Shown one piece after another: positions 31,892 through 44,274 of a DNA stretch of 64,000 nucleotides. The notes under the pieces are model-generated. The model was not told the origin of the DNA. It did not search any database and worked only from the letters and a program-made list of their open reading frames with translations. Both the position numbers and the translations under genes were made by a program. Positions within the stretch are counted from its first letter, which is position 1. Each line of letters starts with the position of its first letter. The DNA is from Entoloma clypeatum (taxonomy: Eukaryota; Basidiomycota; Agaricomycetes; Agaricales; Entolomataceae): assembly GCA_963565915.1 (NCBI GenBank), contig OY751488.1, positions 930,001 to 994,000 of the forward strand, written 5' to 3'.

Positions 31892-33035
31892 ATGGACAAC
31901 CCCAATCACCTTGAACAGCTCGAGCACGAGTTCCAGGAACAACGTCAAACTCTCGCTGATATCTTGACTCAACATGACCAACTCCTCCTTACCTTCAACG
32001 CAATTCCTGCCCCAGCTCCGCCACCTATCCCACCTGCTCCCGCACCCGCTATTATACCCGCTCTGCTCGCTCCGGCCAATCCGGGCATGCGTCGAGCAAA
32101 ACCTGCCAATCCATCGGACTTCGATGGATCACGCGCAAATGGCTGGACCTTTCTAAACTCCTGTGAATTGTTTATGGGGCTGGCTCCGGAACAGTTCGCA
32201 GACGACCACGCTAAAATTTATTGGGCTTTATCTTTCATGAAGAGTGGACGTGCAGCACGCTTTGCGGATCACATTATCTGACAGGAGTGGAGGACCGGTG
32301 CTCCGCCTTATCGGACTTGGGTGGACTTCCGTGCAGTCTTTACAGCAGAGTTCACTCCGAAGAATGAGGAACAGGACGTGAGACTGATCCTCGAAGGAGA
32401 ATCCTATTATCAAGGTCAACGGGATGTCGAGACCTATATTGACGAGTTCAAAGACTACATTGACAAAGCGGGCTATCAGGAGGATACCAACATCGTACTC
32501 AAATTCCGCCATGGTCTCCGTTCCAACATTCAGAATGAGATTGCCACCCTGACCCACGGACAGCCTGCGGATGACAACCCCAATGAGTGGTACTCTGCAG
32601 CACAAGTCAATGATGACAATAGGATTGCCAACAAAGCCTTCAAAGCCACTGCTCCGACCCGCACCTCCGCCTTCCGCAATGTTGTCGGACCAAGAGTACA
32701 GTACCTGGCACCTCAGTATTCCCTTGCCCCTACATTCCATTCACTCCGCATACAGCTCCGCTCCGTTGACAAGGGACCCCAATGCAATGGACATTGATAC
32801 TTCACGCGTCAAAGGCAAGAATGCCAATGCATGCTTCAGATGTAACAAAACGGGTCACTTTAGTCGTGAATGCCCCCTTCGCTTCGATGTTCGCTTCATG
32901 ACAATGGAGGAGCAGGACGAGTTTGTTATGGAACAACTCGTGGTCAAGGACACAGCAGAAGGCAACTCCGTTCTGCCCACGGAGTCTGCGGAGTCGGAGG
33001 AAGGACAGGAGGATTTTCCTCCCCACAGCGAGTGA
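31892..33035 (+). pseudogene. Gypsy-A gag with CCHC knuckle
   Basis: From ATG 31892. The Gag core includes WTFLNSCELFMGLAPEQFAD, then a TGA at 32279 where family members have Arg before QEWRTG, then VDFRAVFTAEFTPKNEEQDV and YIDEFKDYIDKAGYQEDTN. A frameshift around 32700-32770 moves the frame to TRDPNAMDIDTSRVKGKN and the zinc knuckle CFRCNKTGHFSREC (from ~32833). It ends at TGA 33033, with pol continuing in another frame. Gag would form the particle and bind RNA. All defects are shared with Gypsy-B. Confidence 0.92.
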
Positions 33036-33045
33036 ACAGTGCCCC

Positions 33046-34803
33046 TCGTTGTCTGCTAAAAATCATTATGCTGCCTTATTTATGGAACAATATGATCCTA
33101 TACCCTCCATCTCTAAGCCTGCAAACGATCCCATAGTCGCACCCAACTCTGCAAATCCCATCTGCCTTTGCCTCTCTAAATGGGAGCGTCAGCTTCCAAA
33201 ACAATATGTCCTCGCCTCCGCTCAATCCGACAATTCTATTGAACTAGACATAGTTCTTGAAACTACCGACACCAAAGACACACTATCACAAAAGGCCTTA
33301 CTCAACAGCGGGGCAACAGGGTTGTTTATTGAACACACTCTGGTCGAGAAACATTGACTCTCTACTCAAAAACTACAACGCGCAATTCCGGTATACAACA
33401 TCAATGGAACTCCAAATGAGGCCGGAGCAATAACAGAGGTGTTGGATGTAGTGCTCCGCTATCGGGATCACTCGGAACGGACCCAGCTTGCAGTCACAAG
33501 TTTGGGAAAACAAGAAATTGTGCTAGGCTTCACTTGGCTCAAAGAACACAACCCCAAGGTAGATTGGACGTCAGGGGAAGTGAAGATGAGCCAGTGTCCT
33601 GCACAATGTTGGACATGCCACCAGGAGGCAGCCCAAGAGCGGAAGGAGTGGAAGTTTGAACAAGTCCGCATCCAATGCCCTTCCAAGTCTCCGATGGCAT
33701 CTCCGGTATTCTACATCAAGAAGAAGGATGGCTCGCTTTGTCTTGTACAAGACTACCGGTCACTCAATTCCAAAACTATCAAAAACAAGTATCCGCTTCC
33801 GCTCATATCCGAACTGATCAATAAACTTCAACGCGCTCAATACTTCACCAAGCTCGACATCCACTGGGGCTACAACAATGTGTGGATAAAACCCGGAGAT
33901 GAGTGGAAGGCCGCTTTTCGGACCAATCGCGGACTCTATGAACCGTTGGTGATGTTCTTCGGCCTCACTAATAGTCCATCCACATTCCAGACTATGATGA
34001 ACGAGATCTTTCAGGACCTTATCACTGAAGGTGTAGTCTGTGTTTACCTTGACAACATACTCATCTTCACGGAGACCCTTGCGGAGCATCGGAGAGTCAC
34101 ACAGATTGTACTGGAACAACTTCGCAGACACAAACTCTATCTAAAACCAGAGAAATGCGAGTTTGAACAAACGCGCATTGAATACCTAGGCCTTATTATT
34201 GAACAAGGACATGTAGAGATGGATCCGGTGAAGGTAGCGGGGGTCGAGGAGTGGCCCGCTCCGACAAACGTCTGAGAAGTACAGTCCTTTCTGGGATTCA
34301 CTAACTTCTATCGCCGTTTTATTGAAGGGTTTTCGGACATTGCGTGCCCTCTTTTCGAGCTCATGAAGAAAGGGCACCTCTGGTCTTGGAGGGAGGGAGA
34401 AGTGTCTGCATTTGCGGAGTTGAAGTGGAGGATTACATCCGCTCCGATCCTGGTCTTAGCTGATCATGGAAAGGAGTGGCGGATAGAAGCCGATAGCTCG
34501 GACTTTGCAACCGGAGCAGTACTGTCCCAACCAACAGAGGATGGTAAGTGGCACCCTGTCACATTCTATTCCAAAAGCCTTAGTCCGGTGGAACGCAACT
34601 ACGAGATCTATGACAAGGAGATGTTGGCAGTGTTCCGTGCATTGGAGGAGTGGAGGCACTTCCTTGAAGGAGCAGAGAAGACAGTGGAGATTTGGACAGA
34701 CCACAAAAATCTTGAGTATTTCATGACAGCTCAAAAACTAAATCGACGACAGGCTAGATGGTCCTTATACCTCGCTTGTTTCGATTTCAAAATGCACCAT
34801 TGA
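33046..34803 (+). pseudogene. Gypsy-A pol: protease, RT, RNase H
   Basis: Protease: LLNSGATGLFI, where the catalytic Asp of DSG is Asn (AAC at 33304). [60 protein letters not shown] and VYLDNILIF, where YLDD is YLDN (AAC at 34054). RNase H: IEADSSDFATGAVLSQ, YEIYDKEMLAV and IWTDHKNLEYF. TGA stops occur at 33355, 34273 and 34801 (the last in HH*PGK, normally HRPGK). Each change fits CpG deamination (CGA to TGA; CGAC to CAAC). The domain order is that of Ty3/Gypsy. Confidence 0.93.
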
Positions 34804-36050
34804 CCTGGCAAGTCAATGGGCAAGTCCGACACTTTGTCCCGATGAGCGGACCACGGAAACGGATTGTGGGACAACAAAAACATCATCCTTCTTCGACCAG
34901 AATTGTTTGCAGTGCGAGCAATGCGTGGGGTAACTGTTCAAGGGGAAGAATGCGATGTCCTCTGCCAGGTCTGACAGGGAATCCAAGAGGGGTTACTGGA
35001 GGATAGTGTGGCGGAGGTTGTCAAATCCCTTCCAACTGTCGGAGTGGGGTCCGTCTGCAGTGCAGAGTGGAGGCAAGTGGAAGGTTTGCTCTACTTCAGG
35101 GATCGTATCTATGTTCCTAACAATCCCCAACTGCATCATCGGATCCTCACACAACACCATGACACTCCGGTGGCCGGACATCCTGGATGGTGGAAAACCT
35201 TGGAACTGGTGTCGCGCAATTACTGGTGGCCACACATGTCTTGTTTAATAGGTCAATATTGCAAGACATGTGACCCATGCCTCCGCACCAAGGTCCGATG
35301 CACTCCGCCCTCCAGAGAGCTCAATCCGCTACCGGTCCCCACGGAGCGATGGCAAGTAACCAGTGTTGACTTCATTACTGAACTACCAGAAGCCCACAGC
35401 TACGACACTATCATGGTCGTAATGGACTCAGTAGGGAAGCGGGGACACTTCATCCCGACGCACTCCCACATCTTCGCACTCGGGACTGCATGCTCCTATG
35501 TTCAAAATGTCTGGAAACTCTACAGACTACCGGAGGCCATTGTCTCCAACCAAGGACCACAGTTTGTTGCCAAGTTCACGCGCGAACTATACAGGCTGCT
35601 TAACATTAAGGTTGCTGCCTCGACAGCCTACCATCCACAGTCGGATGGACAGACGGAGCGGGTCAATCAAGGATTGGAACAATACCTTCACCTATTCGTC
35701 AATGAATGTCAAGACGATTGGGACGAATGGCTTCCGATGGCTGAATTTGCATACAACAACCATGTTCACGCATTGACACCGGCCGCCATCCGCGCATGGG
35801 ATTCAAACCTCGCAAGAAGCGGACGGAGATCGAGGCAGTAGCGGATTTCAGCCAGCGGATGAAGTCCGCTCTAGAGGAGGCTCGCGCAGCACTGACAAAG
35901 GCAAAAGACAACATGGCGTGATACTACAACCAGCATCGGAGCACCACTCTGACATTCCGCCCAGGGGACAAGGTCTTTTTAGACTCATCAGACCTCAAAA
36001 CCACCCGACCCACAAAGAAACTTGCACATCGATACATAGGCCCTTTCCCA
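34804..36050 (+). pseudogene. Gypsy-A integrase
   Basis: The zinc-binding HHCC region is present (HHRILTQHHDTPVAGHPGWW, then CKTCDPCLRTK). The core has VDFITELPEAHSYDTIMVVM and the E-containing SDGQTERVNQGLEQYLHLF. The middle catalytic Asp is lost: VSNQGPQF replaces the usual VSDRGPQF (AACCAA at 35548-35553). Both substitutions are CpG to CpA. A frameshift lies near 35790, and a TGA in MA*YYNQHR (~35919) replaces Arg. Stops near 34840 and 34970 break the spacer. Confidence 0.9.
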
Positions 36051-36407
36051 GTGGTCCGACCTGTCAGAACACATGCCTACAAACTTCGCCTTCCCCCTTC
36101 CATGTCCCACTTTCACCCAGTATTCCATGTTGTCAAACTTTCACTAGTTCCTGACGACCCTTTCCAATGCCAAGTCCGCTCTCCTCCGCCTCCGACAGTA
36201 GTCGGAGAAGAATTGGAGTACAATGTTGAAAACCTCTTGGACAGCCAACTGCATCGAGGCAAGCTTCAATTCTTGGTCAAATGGAAGGGATATGGCTATG
36301 AAGAGAATTCCTGGGAAGCAGAAGACAATGTCCACGCTCTGCGCCAAGTCCGCGACTTCTACCGACGTCATCAGGGAGCTCCGCAATATTCAACTTGTTT
36401 CGGCTGA
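36051..36407 (+). pseudogene. Gypsy-A integrase C-terminal chromodomain
   Basis: Includes the end of the integrase C-terminal domain (SMSHFHPVFHVVKLSLVPDD) and a chromodomain (LEYNVENLLDSQLHRGKLQF, then LVKWKGYGYEENSWEAEDNV). The aromatic residues W-x-G-Y...W typical of a methyl-lysine cage are present. It ends at TGA 36405, 37 nt before the 3' LTR. This domain would direct insertion into heterochromatin, consistent with the nested surroundings. Confidence 0.9.
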
Positions 36408-36441
36408 CACGTCGAGACGCCGTGCCTTGAAGAGGGGGTGA

Positions 36442-37024
36442 TGTAAGGGCAACCACTTTCACTTTTCACTTTTCCTTTCCTTTTTTTTTTTTTTTTTTTG
36501 GTCAACAATTTATATAGTGGTATACTAGGGGTACAGTCCACTTGACATAGAGTAAACTACATCGATCCGAGGATCTACGTACGCAGAAAGAACAAGCGGA
36601 GCAAAGCTCCGCCCTTTTCCTTCCCTTTCTTCCTTTCCTTTCTTCCTTTCCTTTCTATTCCACCATCTCCGACATCCTCCAATTGTATCCGCTGTCTCCG
36701 ACATCTTATCCGCCTCTCCACATCCGACGACTCCGCCCCCATCTGCTACTCCGCACATCAGATCGCAGGTACTATCATTCATCTTGTTTCCATTCATTCC
36801 ACTCCCGATCATTGCTCATCATTCATGCGTCTCATTTTATCTCTTATTTCATATCTCATTTTACTATTTATCTTGCTAGCTTGCAGGGGAATCCTTAGAA
36901 CTTTCTCTTTGGATCTCCCTTGCAAGGTGTGTGTTGTATTACTTATCAGACTGCTCAATCTAAACTTCAGATCTCCCTTGCAAGTATCTGAGTTTGAGTC
37001 TTGGATTGTAAGGTCACCCTTACA
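36442..37024 (+). repeat. Gypsy-A 3' LTR, split by a LINE fragment
   Basis: Pieces 36442-36480 and 36611-37024. Ends match the 5' LTR with one change (GTCACCCTTACA). The preceding AGAGGGGGTGA is the polypurine tract. Confidence 0.93.
36481..36610 (-). mobile_element. 5'-truncated LINE fragment
   Basis: A T-run (36481-36499) followed by the reverse complement of the LINE 3' end (matching 31065 back to ~30955 of the full-length copy), with a few substitutions. The flanks share an imperfect CTTTTCCTTYCC duplication. This is a typical truncated target-primed insertion in a pyrimidine-rich target. Confidence 0.85.
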
Positions 37025-37100
37025 GTATCGGTGCGTCAGTCCCAAAGCAATCCATCATTTACCCCATCCTGATTTAAAGAAAGTACCATCGCTATGCATT

Positions 37101-40100
37101 CCTCCTGACAAAAGCGAAAGCATGCAGTCACTTTCATTCCTGGACCGACTAGTGGAGGTCCCAGCAACAGCAATCCTGCTGCTCCCTTGCCTTCAACTTT
37201 GCAAATCCTTCATACCCACTCAGTGCACCACTGGGGTATCAACAAAGATGGCACAATCATCCATCACAGTGGCTCTTCCATGGTTGTTCCTCCTTCGGCA
37301 GCCTCCCAGATTGCACATGTGGGTCGAGCTTGGGTGTAACTGGTATGCATCTTTATTTGACCGGCCTGTCTCCATGGAGAAAGAGACAGATTTGCCTGTA
37401 AACAATATCGATACATGAACTCAGTATGATCCTGTTGTCGATGAGCAAGTGGTGATTCCTGTGAAGCACGCTCAAGTAAGTTCCCTGCTCAAACCATTGT
37501 AATAGTTGATATGACTAATCCTCTGAACAGCTGAACCCAATGCATGAATGGAAATGTTACATTCAGCTTTTTCTGGATGAAATACTTTGGTTGGATGGAC
37601 ATGGGGATTTTGTGGATCAGGAAATTTGTGGGTGTTGCGAAGTTTGGTCTCCCTTGTACCGGTGCTGTGATTGTGACTTGGGCAGGCTATGCTGTCATGA
37701 ATGCATCATTGTGATACATTCATATACTCCCCTCCATAGGGTTGAGGTGAGTATCCTAATTCTGGATGAGGCCCAACATTCATTCCCAGTCCAGCATTGG
37801 CAAAACAACCATTTCATTCCCATCACAAAGAGTCTCGGTCTTTGGATACAGCTTGGACACCCATCAGATGAATCATGTGATTTTCCCATCCAAGCCAAAG
37901 GCGACTCGTTTCTTGTCATCAATATGCATGGAATCCACGAAGTTGGCCTCAACTTCTGCGGCTGTGAAAGGACCACAAATATCCTGTCGCAGCTCCTTCG
38001 TTACAAGCTGTATCCTGCAACAGTCCATAACCCTCAGACAGCTGCAACGTTTCGAGTCCTTGACTGATTTCACATCCTGAGCTTTGAGTCAAAATGTTCC
38101 GCCCACAAATTTTATCGCAGCCTCACATGGGAGATGGATGACACTGGCCTTCTGCATGTTCAGGTAAGTCATTTTATCCAGATACTTGCATTAATATAGG
38201 CTGATACTCAAGCTAGGACCACTATACTGAGTTTCTTCACATGATCAGACAGTGGCGTCACTTGACAATGTTGAAGAGAGCTGGTCTTGGGCACAAAACC
38301 ACCGCTGGCGATGAAACCCCCATTGGCGAGGTTGAAGATGGCCACTGTGCGGTCCTCTGCCCGGCTTGCCCCCATCCAGGAAAGAACCTTCCAGTTGGTT
38401 GGGCCGATGCATGCCCCGATGAAATGTGAGTGGTTTGATTCTATTACTTTGCTTGGCGGATGACACATTGATGCTTCATGACCACATTTGGAAATACACC
38501 GCTTTCCTGGCTGGTGATGCAAACTTCCAACACTGTCACAAAAACATCTCTAATGAAGAAAAGGATCCATCCCTTTGTGATGGCATGGCATACTTTGTTC
38601 AGTATGCACCATACATGGCTCACCTCAAGCAATATGCTGGAGAGAAACAACCTGTACCTGTCAATGCTCTCGGACTTGCAAAGTTGCTGATATTTTGGGC
38701 ACAGAAAAGTACTTGTGTCTCTCATGACACAGTAAACAGTGCTGACACCAAGGATACACAGGGTTGTATTGTTACTGGGCTTGGCGCTGTTGATTGCGTG
38801 CGGCATGATTTCAGACAGCCAAATTCAGTTGGCAATTTGCAGGCAGTGGAGCGGTGTGTCCTTTTTACACAAGGAAATGTGAGACTTTTCAAGTATCATT
38901 TCCTCCAAAACAGATCCCTCAATATGGACTACATGTACTTTGTCAGTCTCCACAAGTCTCTCTACTGAAAGATTTTCATGTCATATGACATTGCTTGTCA
39001 GTGGGGTATCCACTTTAAAACACAGATGGTGATGAGGTTTCCTGCGAATTGGTCCATCAACAATGGCCAAACTACGGTCAAGATGCTTGTACCAAAGTTC
39101 CACCTCCCTGCCCATGTCAAGAAGTACCAATGTGATTTCTCCTTCAACTATACCAAACATGTCAGGCGAATGGATGGAGAGGCCCCTGAATGAGGCTGGT
39201 CAAAGATCAACAGCCTTGCTGCAAGTGCGAGAGAGATGGGACCTGGTTCAAGGCGCAACTTACTGGAGGACCACATGGGGGATTCAAATTGGAAGAAGAT
39301 CATTGGAATGGGTATGGGTTTTGTCTTCGCATTACATTCTGAGCAATCATTTATTTGGAAAGTGCCAGGTTTGTCCTTCCTGCAGAAGTTTAAGGAGGCG
39401 ATAGCTCAAAAGGCCTAACATTTGCATCATCTAGAGCAGCTGGAAGATGTAATTTTTGAATCAGTGCGAAACTAGTGGATGAAAGAGGTTGAGGAATGGG
39501 AAGATGATAGTTTGAACCCAAACCCATTCAAACCACATGTGAAAGGTGAATTATCTTTAATCTAAACTGGAAATTTTATTCATGTTACGCACCTACCCAG
39601 AACAATATCCACATGACACTCGCAAACCGCGAGTCTGAGATGGTCGATGCAGATCACACCAGAACTGTCCACTGTGAGATAATGGGGAGCATGATGATCA
39701 ACATGGGGCTTGAGCTCGAGGAGTAGCAGTGAGTATTTCAATGCAGTATACAAGCGCTATTGTAACGACCCTCTTAAACAGGCAAAAATTGGGGCTTGAC
39801 ATCAAGAACCTGGGCCCCCACGCAACGCTGTTGCAGCATGCAAAAACCCAAGAGCGTACAACTGCTCTCTGGAAGCGCATCACTTCATGGTTCGATGTCC
39901 AAATGCTATACATACCAGGCACTACTTTGCTGTGGGTTGAGGAGCAGCGGACACCAAACAGGTCTCCTGACGTCCAGATATCCGATGTGAAGCTCTGGCT
40001 TCCTTGTGCAATTGGTTGTCAAACTTCATGTGACTGCCACTTGCAAGACATTGAGTGGGTATTGCAAGGAGCACAGGCAAATGATGCTCTCAACACAATA

Positions 40101-40759
40101 CACCAGCACCTTTGCCTTGATACAGTACTGTAGCTTCCTGACAAAAAGGAAGAAGGACTGGTCACACGGCATGAGAGCAAATACACGATCTCTGACCATG
40201 ATTGAGCAGAATCATTGGAAAATGAGAGCTGCCATTGAGAAGTACTGTGCAGCATATAAAGCACTGGATGCACTTGGAATGGTGATGGCAAAAGCTGATG
40301 TATGGAAGAATTTGCTCAAGATCTTGAAAGATGGAGACATTCTCAATTTACCTGTGGATGGTCTTGGGGAGGGATACAGAGCACTCTCGTGGATCTGGAT
40401 GGCTCCAGGCGTCCTTGACACCACAGGAAATCCAGATGATGATCTGCGCTTGCATGATGGTTCGACAATTTTGCATATGTGTTGAGGAATGAGAGACTTA
40501 TGCTCCCCATTCAGCCCTTCGTATTCAATGGTGTCGCACCCGTGCTCAAAAGATGTGGTGGAGTGAAGAGGTGGAGCTCCTGCTCAAGGAGATGTGCCGT
40601 GTGTGCCGGTTTCTCAAGTGGCATGCAGGATGGTGGGTTGAGCGTGCCAATTGGCAAGAATGCATTGACAAGGGAACCCTGGAGGGTCTCTCAGCATACG
40701 CCCATCGCCAGGCTTCGATTCGTCATCAGATGAAGGAGAATTTCGAGAAATTGTGGTGA
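37101..40759 (+). pseudogene. KDZ-1 transposase gene with CxC2-like cysteine cluster, decayed
   Basis: Exons show the order known for fungal KDZ transposases. The N-terminal low-complexity part lies at ~37110-37335. A CxC2-like cluster follows (CGCCEVWSPLYRCCDCDLGR, then CCHEC...HSYTPLHRVE), joined across a 48-nt intron (37747-37794) to LGLWIQLGHPSDESCDFPIQ. Next come CPACPHPGKNLPVGWADACP and the catalytic region with MSYDIACQWGIHFKTQ (~38980), KFHLPAHVKKYQCDFSFNYT and MDGEAPE, then TGA (39191) where the family has ERGW, then MGPGSRRNLLEDHMGDSNWK. The C-terminal helical part ends with WWSEEVELLLKEMCRVCRFL. TGA also occurs at 38065 and 38966. Mobility function is lost. Terminal inverted repeats were not identified. 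Confidence 0.88.
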
Positions 40760-41214
40760 TCTGTCGGCTTGTGGATGGCATCTGGTGAGGTCAGTGGGAA
40801 TGACAAAGGAGAGTGAGTTCAAGAGCATGTTGATGAAGAGGCGGAAGCCGTTAATGTGTATTTGTCAACTCCCTTGGTATAAGTACATACTGTTTAAGTG
40901 TCGCAACAAAATTCAAAATTCATCTGCATCTGGCACCATTGGATTCGGCAGTGTATCTGCTAGTGTACCATGTGAATCTCAGTGGACTGTGAGTCAGCTG
41001 AATCCAAACCAAACTCCCCCTCATCGCAAGTGATGGACAAGGGTACACAAAACCCTCCACATAGTCAACCTATATTGTAACATCTTGGACAGTCCAGCAA
41101 AGACATATAATGTATTGTCTCAGACAGCCGCAGCGGGCCGGCTGGAGCTCCAGTGAACAAACCTTAAATGACAGAGCTTAGTAATCAAAGGAGAACAGTG
41201 TGTTAGTGGCTCTA
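40760..41214. other. Spacer after KDZ-1
   Basis: Holds the last remnants of the KDZ-1 3' region; no complete motif, and no element end could be assigned. Confidence 0.4.
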
Positions 41215-41283
41215 CTAGCACTGCCAGTCATTTCGATGGACCGGCACATTTCCTGTGACATCCATCGGCACATCGGGCAGCTG

Positions 41284-41779
41284 GAGCAGAACAGATAAAT
41301 CGAACCCTGTGGGAAAAATCTCAGGCCTTGCGCTTCAACGCGTGCTTACCCCCTATGTGGTGGGAATTCTGTTTGGAACATGCAGCTTTTCTCCACAACA
41401 GAACCCCCATGCAGCGTCTCAAATGGAATACCCCTTATTTCAGGGTGACCAATGAGATCCCCGATATGTCAAGCATCAGAGTCTTCGGATGTCAGGCATA
41501 TGTGTATATCCCAAAGGAAAAACGTAGAAATTCCCTGGAGTCTAGATCTCGATTGATGATTTATCTCGGATCAAAGCCAGGGGTCAAAGGATACCGTTTC
41601 ATGGATCCTGAGACTAATACAATTTTCATGGGTGGGAAAGCTATCTTTGATGAAAGCAAGTACCCTAGATGCCACATCGACCCTTTGCCAGAAAACCATC
41701 CAGAAATGGAAAACCCAGAACCGGCTGATGAGTTTGAGGACCTCATCCCCGGAAACAATGACAATGACAGTCATTCTCT
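41284..41779 (+). pseudogene. Copia integrase fragment inside the repeat array
   Basis: About 500 bp closely matching Copia-2 from ~19831 to ~20325 (WWEFCLEHAAFLHNRTPMQR, SIRVFGCQAYVYIPKEKRRN). No LTR, no target duplication and no other Copia part is adjacent. It is framed on both sides by units of the 178-bp repeat. It keeps CGA where Copia-2 has the TGA near 19848, so it derives from a less decayed copy. Confidence 0.85.
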
Positions 41780-42071
41780 GTGACCCATGCATGGATTCAG
41801 ATGGCCCAGGGCTTGTTTTAAAGCCGGTCCACCAGACATCGACCAGCACCATGACCGGCACCCACAATTTTGATGGACCGGCACATTTTCTGACAGATTC
41901 ATCAGCGCATCTGGCAACACAAAAGTGCCTGTCAATAGTATTGTGGGTATATCTCAGTGCCCTGTGCATGGATTTGGATGACCCAGGGCTTGTTTTGAAG
42001 CCGATCCACCTGGCATTCACTGGCCCCAAAACCGGCACCTGGAATTTTCATGGACCAGTCCATTTGTCAAC

Positions 42072-43477
42072 ACACAAGTGCCCACAAAGAAACAACCCAC
42101 TGGTGAGGAGACACAGTGCAGGACAGCCCACAATTGGCAGATATTGCACAGTCAGTGATTGGTGGATGTGTTGGTTCAATGTTGCATGATGCATGACACA
42201 CACACACATCAAACATGTCAACTACATGTCAACAAATCTCCAAAATATTGCACATCCTCCTCATTATCTCTCCACAGGAACAAGTAAACTTTTCTACTAT
42301 ATCAGTTAGATAGGGGAGCATGTTGTATCATCAAGTATGTATTTATTTTATCAAATTTTGCCACAGATTCAAAGTTATCAAGGTCTGGTCTAAACCAAAT
42401 AATAGTAAACAATGCATAAAAGACATTGTGCAGGCATGCATGCTGCCTTTCTCATGCTTTAATAATAGTTTGAAGTAATAGGACTCATGAATACATATGT
42501 ATTAACCTTGTGACACACTTTGTATAATTTTTAGCAGTCCAGATAAGATAGAAATAATCAAATGTTGAAATTTGAGAAAGAGTGTCATATCTCTCTAAGA
42601 AATGAACCAAATTTGAAAAATGAAGGTGTTCTGAGATCCCCTGAATGTGAAGAATCCAAAGGTGAAATAAAAGATTTTGGTCAAATTTTCGACCTATTTT
42701 GCTCATATTCAGCTTATTAGGTTCTTGAACTTGATTTGAATGGTCTGATAAGGTTTACATACAATACTTCAATGGTATACATACAGTACATGTAGATTAA
42801 AGTGGTTGTGGAAAGGTGCAAGGAAGAAAACATGGCTTTTGGTGTTTGAGAAAACTTGTGATGCATGGTTGCATCATGATTTTGCCTGTGTTTTGTTGTC
42901 TCATTTCAGAATACAGATTTTCTATCATACATAGCTATACTTTTTATGAGTTCATAGGCATCTATCCAACAGTTAACAAGCATATTTGAGGCTGATAGAG
43001 CAGGGAATGAAGGAAGCATGATTTAGTCACCAACACTGTCATTGTTATGCACATGCCAATCTGAGATGTATTTTGGATGCAGTCTTATCTCCAGTCTTCC
43101 AAATGACATGGATTCCCTTGGAATCTTCTGTATTGAGTAGATGTACATCTGATACACCTGTACAACCATCTATAGATTTATTGACCATAAGATATTAATG
43201 CCAGATGATGAAGAGATATTTTTGATGTGCAACCTGTCTCCTGATTCTTAACACTTGATCTATACATTGTACACCATTTACTATTGATGTGGTGAGGCCT
43301 ACTCATACTAGAGAATAGCCCTATATAGGTGTTCTGATGCTTGGTAGTGGGGGAAAGGCCCATTTTGCCAATGGCCTGTTGACAGTGTGTCGCTATCTGT
43401 GAGTTTTTGCTGGACATTTATCATCTGTTATTCATGGTTTCTCTTGGCTGGTGGGACTTCACTTTCCTGTGAATGTG
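42072..43477. other. AT-rich noncoding spacer between inverted arrays
   Basis: No open frame with a motif. It contains a short (CA)n near 42192-42205. Could be the loop of a large foldback. Confidence 0.5.
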
Positions 43478-44274
43478 TCAGAAGATAGGCCGGTCCATCA
43501 GAATTATAGGTGCTGGTTATGGTGCCAGTCAATGTCTGGTGGGTTGGCTTCAAAACAAGCCCTGGGGCATTCAAATCCATGCACAGGTCACTGAGATATA
43601 CCCAATATATTATTCACTGACACTTTTCTGTCACCCAATGTGCTGATGGATGTGGCAGGAAATGTGCTGGTCCATCGAAATTATAGATGCCGGTGATGGT
43701 GCCAGTCGATGTCCGGTGGACCGGCTTTAAAACAAGCCCTGGGGCATCCAAATCCATGCACGGGTCACTGAGATATATCCACAATATTATTGACTGGCAC
43801 TTTTCTATCACTCAATGTGCCGATGAATGTGCCAGAAAATGTGCTGGTCCATCGAAATTGTAGGTGCCAGTCATAATGTTGGTCGGTGTGCGGTGGACCG
43901 GCTTTAAAGCAAGCCCTGGGCCATCCAAATCCATACATGTGGCACTGAGATATACCTAGAATATTACTGACTGGCACTTGTGTGTTGCTGGATGTGCCGA
44001 TGAATGTGCCAGAAAATGTGCCGGTCCATCGAAATTATGGGTGCCAGTCATGGTGCCAGTCAATGTCCAGTGGACCAGCTTTAAAGCAAGCCCTGGGCCA
44101 TCCAAATCCATTCACGGGGCACTGAGATATACCCACAATATTATTGACCAGCCCTTTTGTGTCGCCGGATGTGCCAATGAATCTGTCAGAAAATGTGCCG
44201 GTCCATCGAAATTGTAGGTGCCAGTCATAGTGTCGGTCGATGACTGGTGGACCAGCTTTGAAATCAAAAAAGTA

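Larger units (their letters stand above)
31298..37024 (+). mobile_element. Gypsy-A, complete chromovirus-type LTR element, inactive
   Basis: Flanked by GTATC (31293-31297 and 37025-37029). LTRs begin TGTAAGGGC and end GCCCTTACA in the 5' copy. Order is gag, protease, RT, RNase H, integrase, chromodomain. The 5' LTR is separated from gag by a leader with a self-priming type primer site. Several TGA stops, frameshifts and lost catalytic residues make it non-functional. A 5'-truncated LINE sits in its 3' LTR. It lies about 75 bp upstream of the first recognisable KDZ-1 coding sequence. Confidence 0.95.
41215..44265. repeat. Inverted arrays of a ~178-bp repeat around a 1.4-kb spacer
   Basis: Right arm 43478-44265: about 4.5 direct units of ~178 bp, each with GGTCCATCGAAATTRTAGGT, a CCGGTGGACCGGCTTTAAAA-like stretch, AAGCCCTGGGGCATCCAAATC and CACTGAGATATA. 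Left arm 41215-42071: the same units in opposite orientation, interrupted by a Copia fragment at 41284-41779. The spacer 42072-43477 is AT-rich and noncoding. The layout resembles a foldback element with subterminal satellite units, or an inverted duplication. Confidence 0.75.

Noticed and set aside
31892..36407. TGA read as arginine (recoding)
   Set aside because: Attractive because TGA repeatedly replaces Arg, but catalytic residues are lost in the same elements, frameshifts coexist, and intact genes here use TGA as their stop. Decay is simpler.
36525..36812. Small open frames across the Gypsy-A 3' LTR
   Set aside because: They cross the junction of a LINE fragment and the LTR; chance frames.
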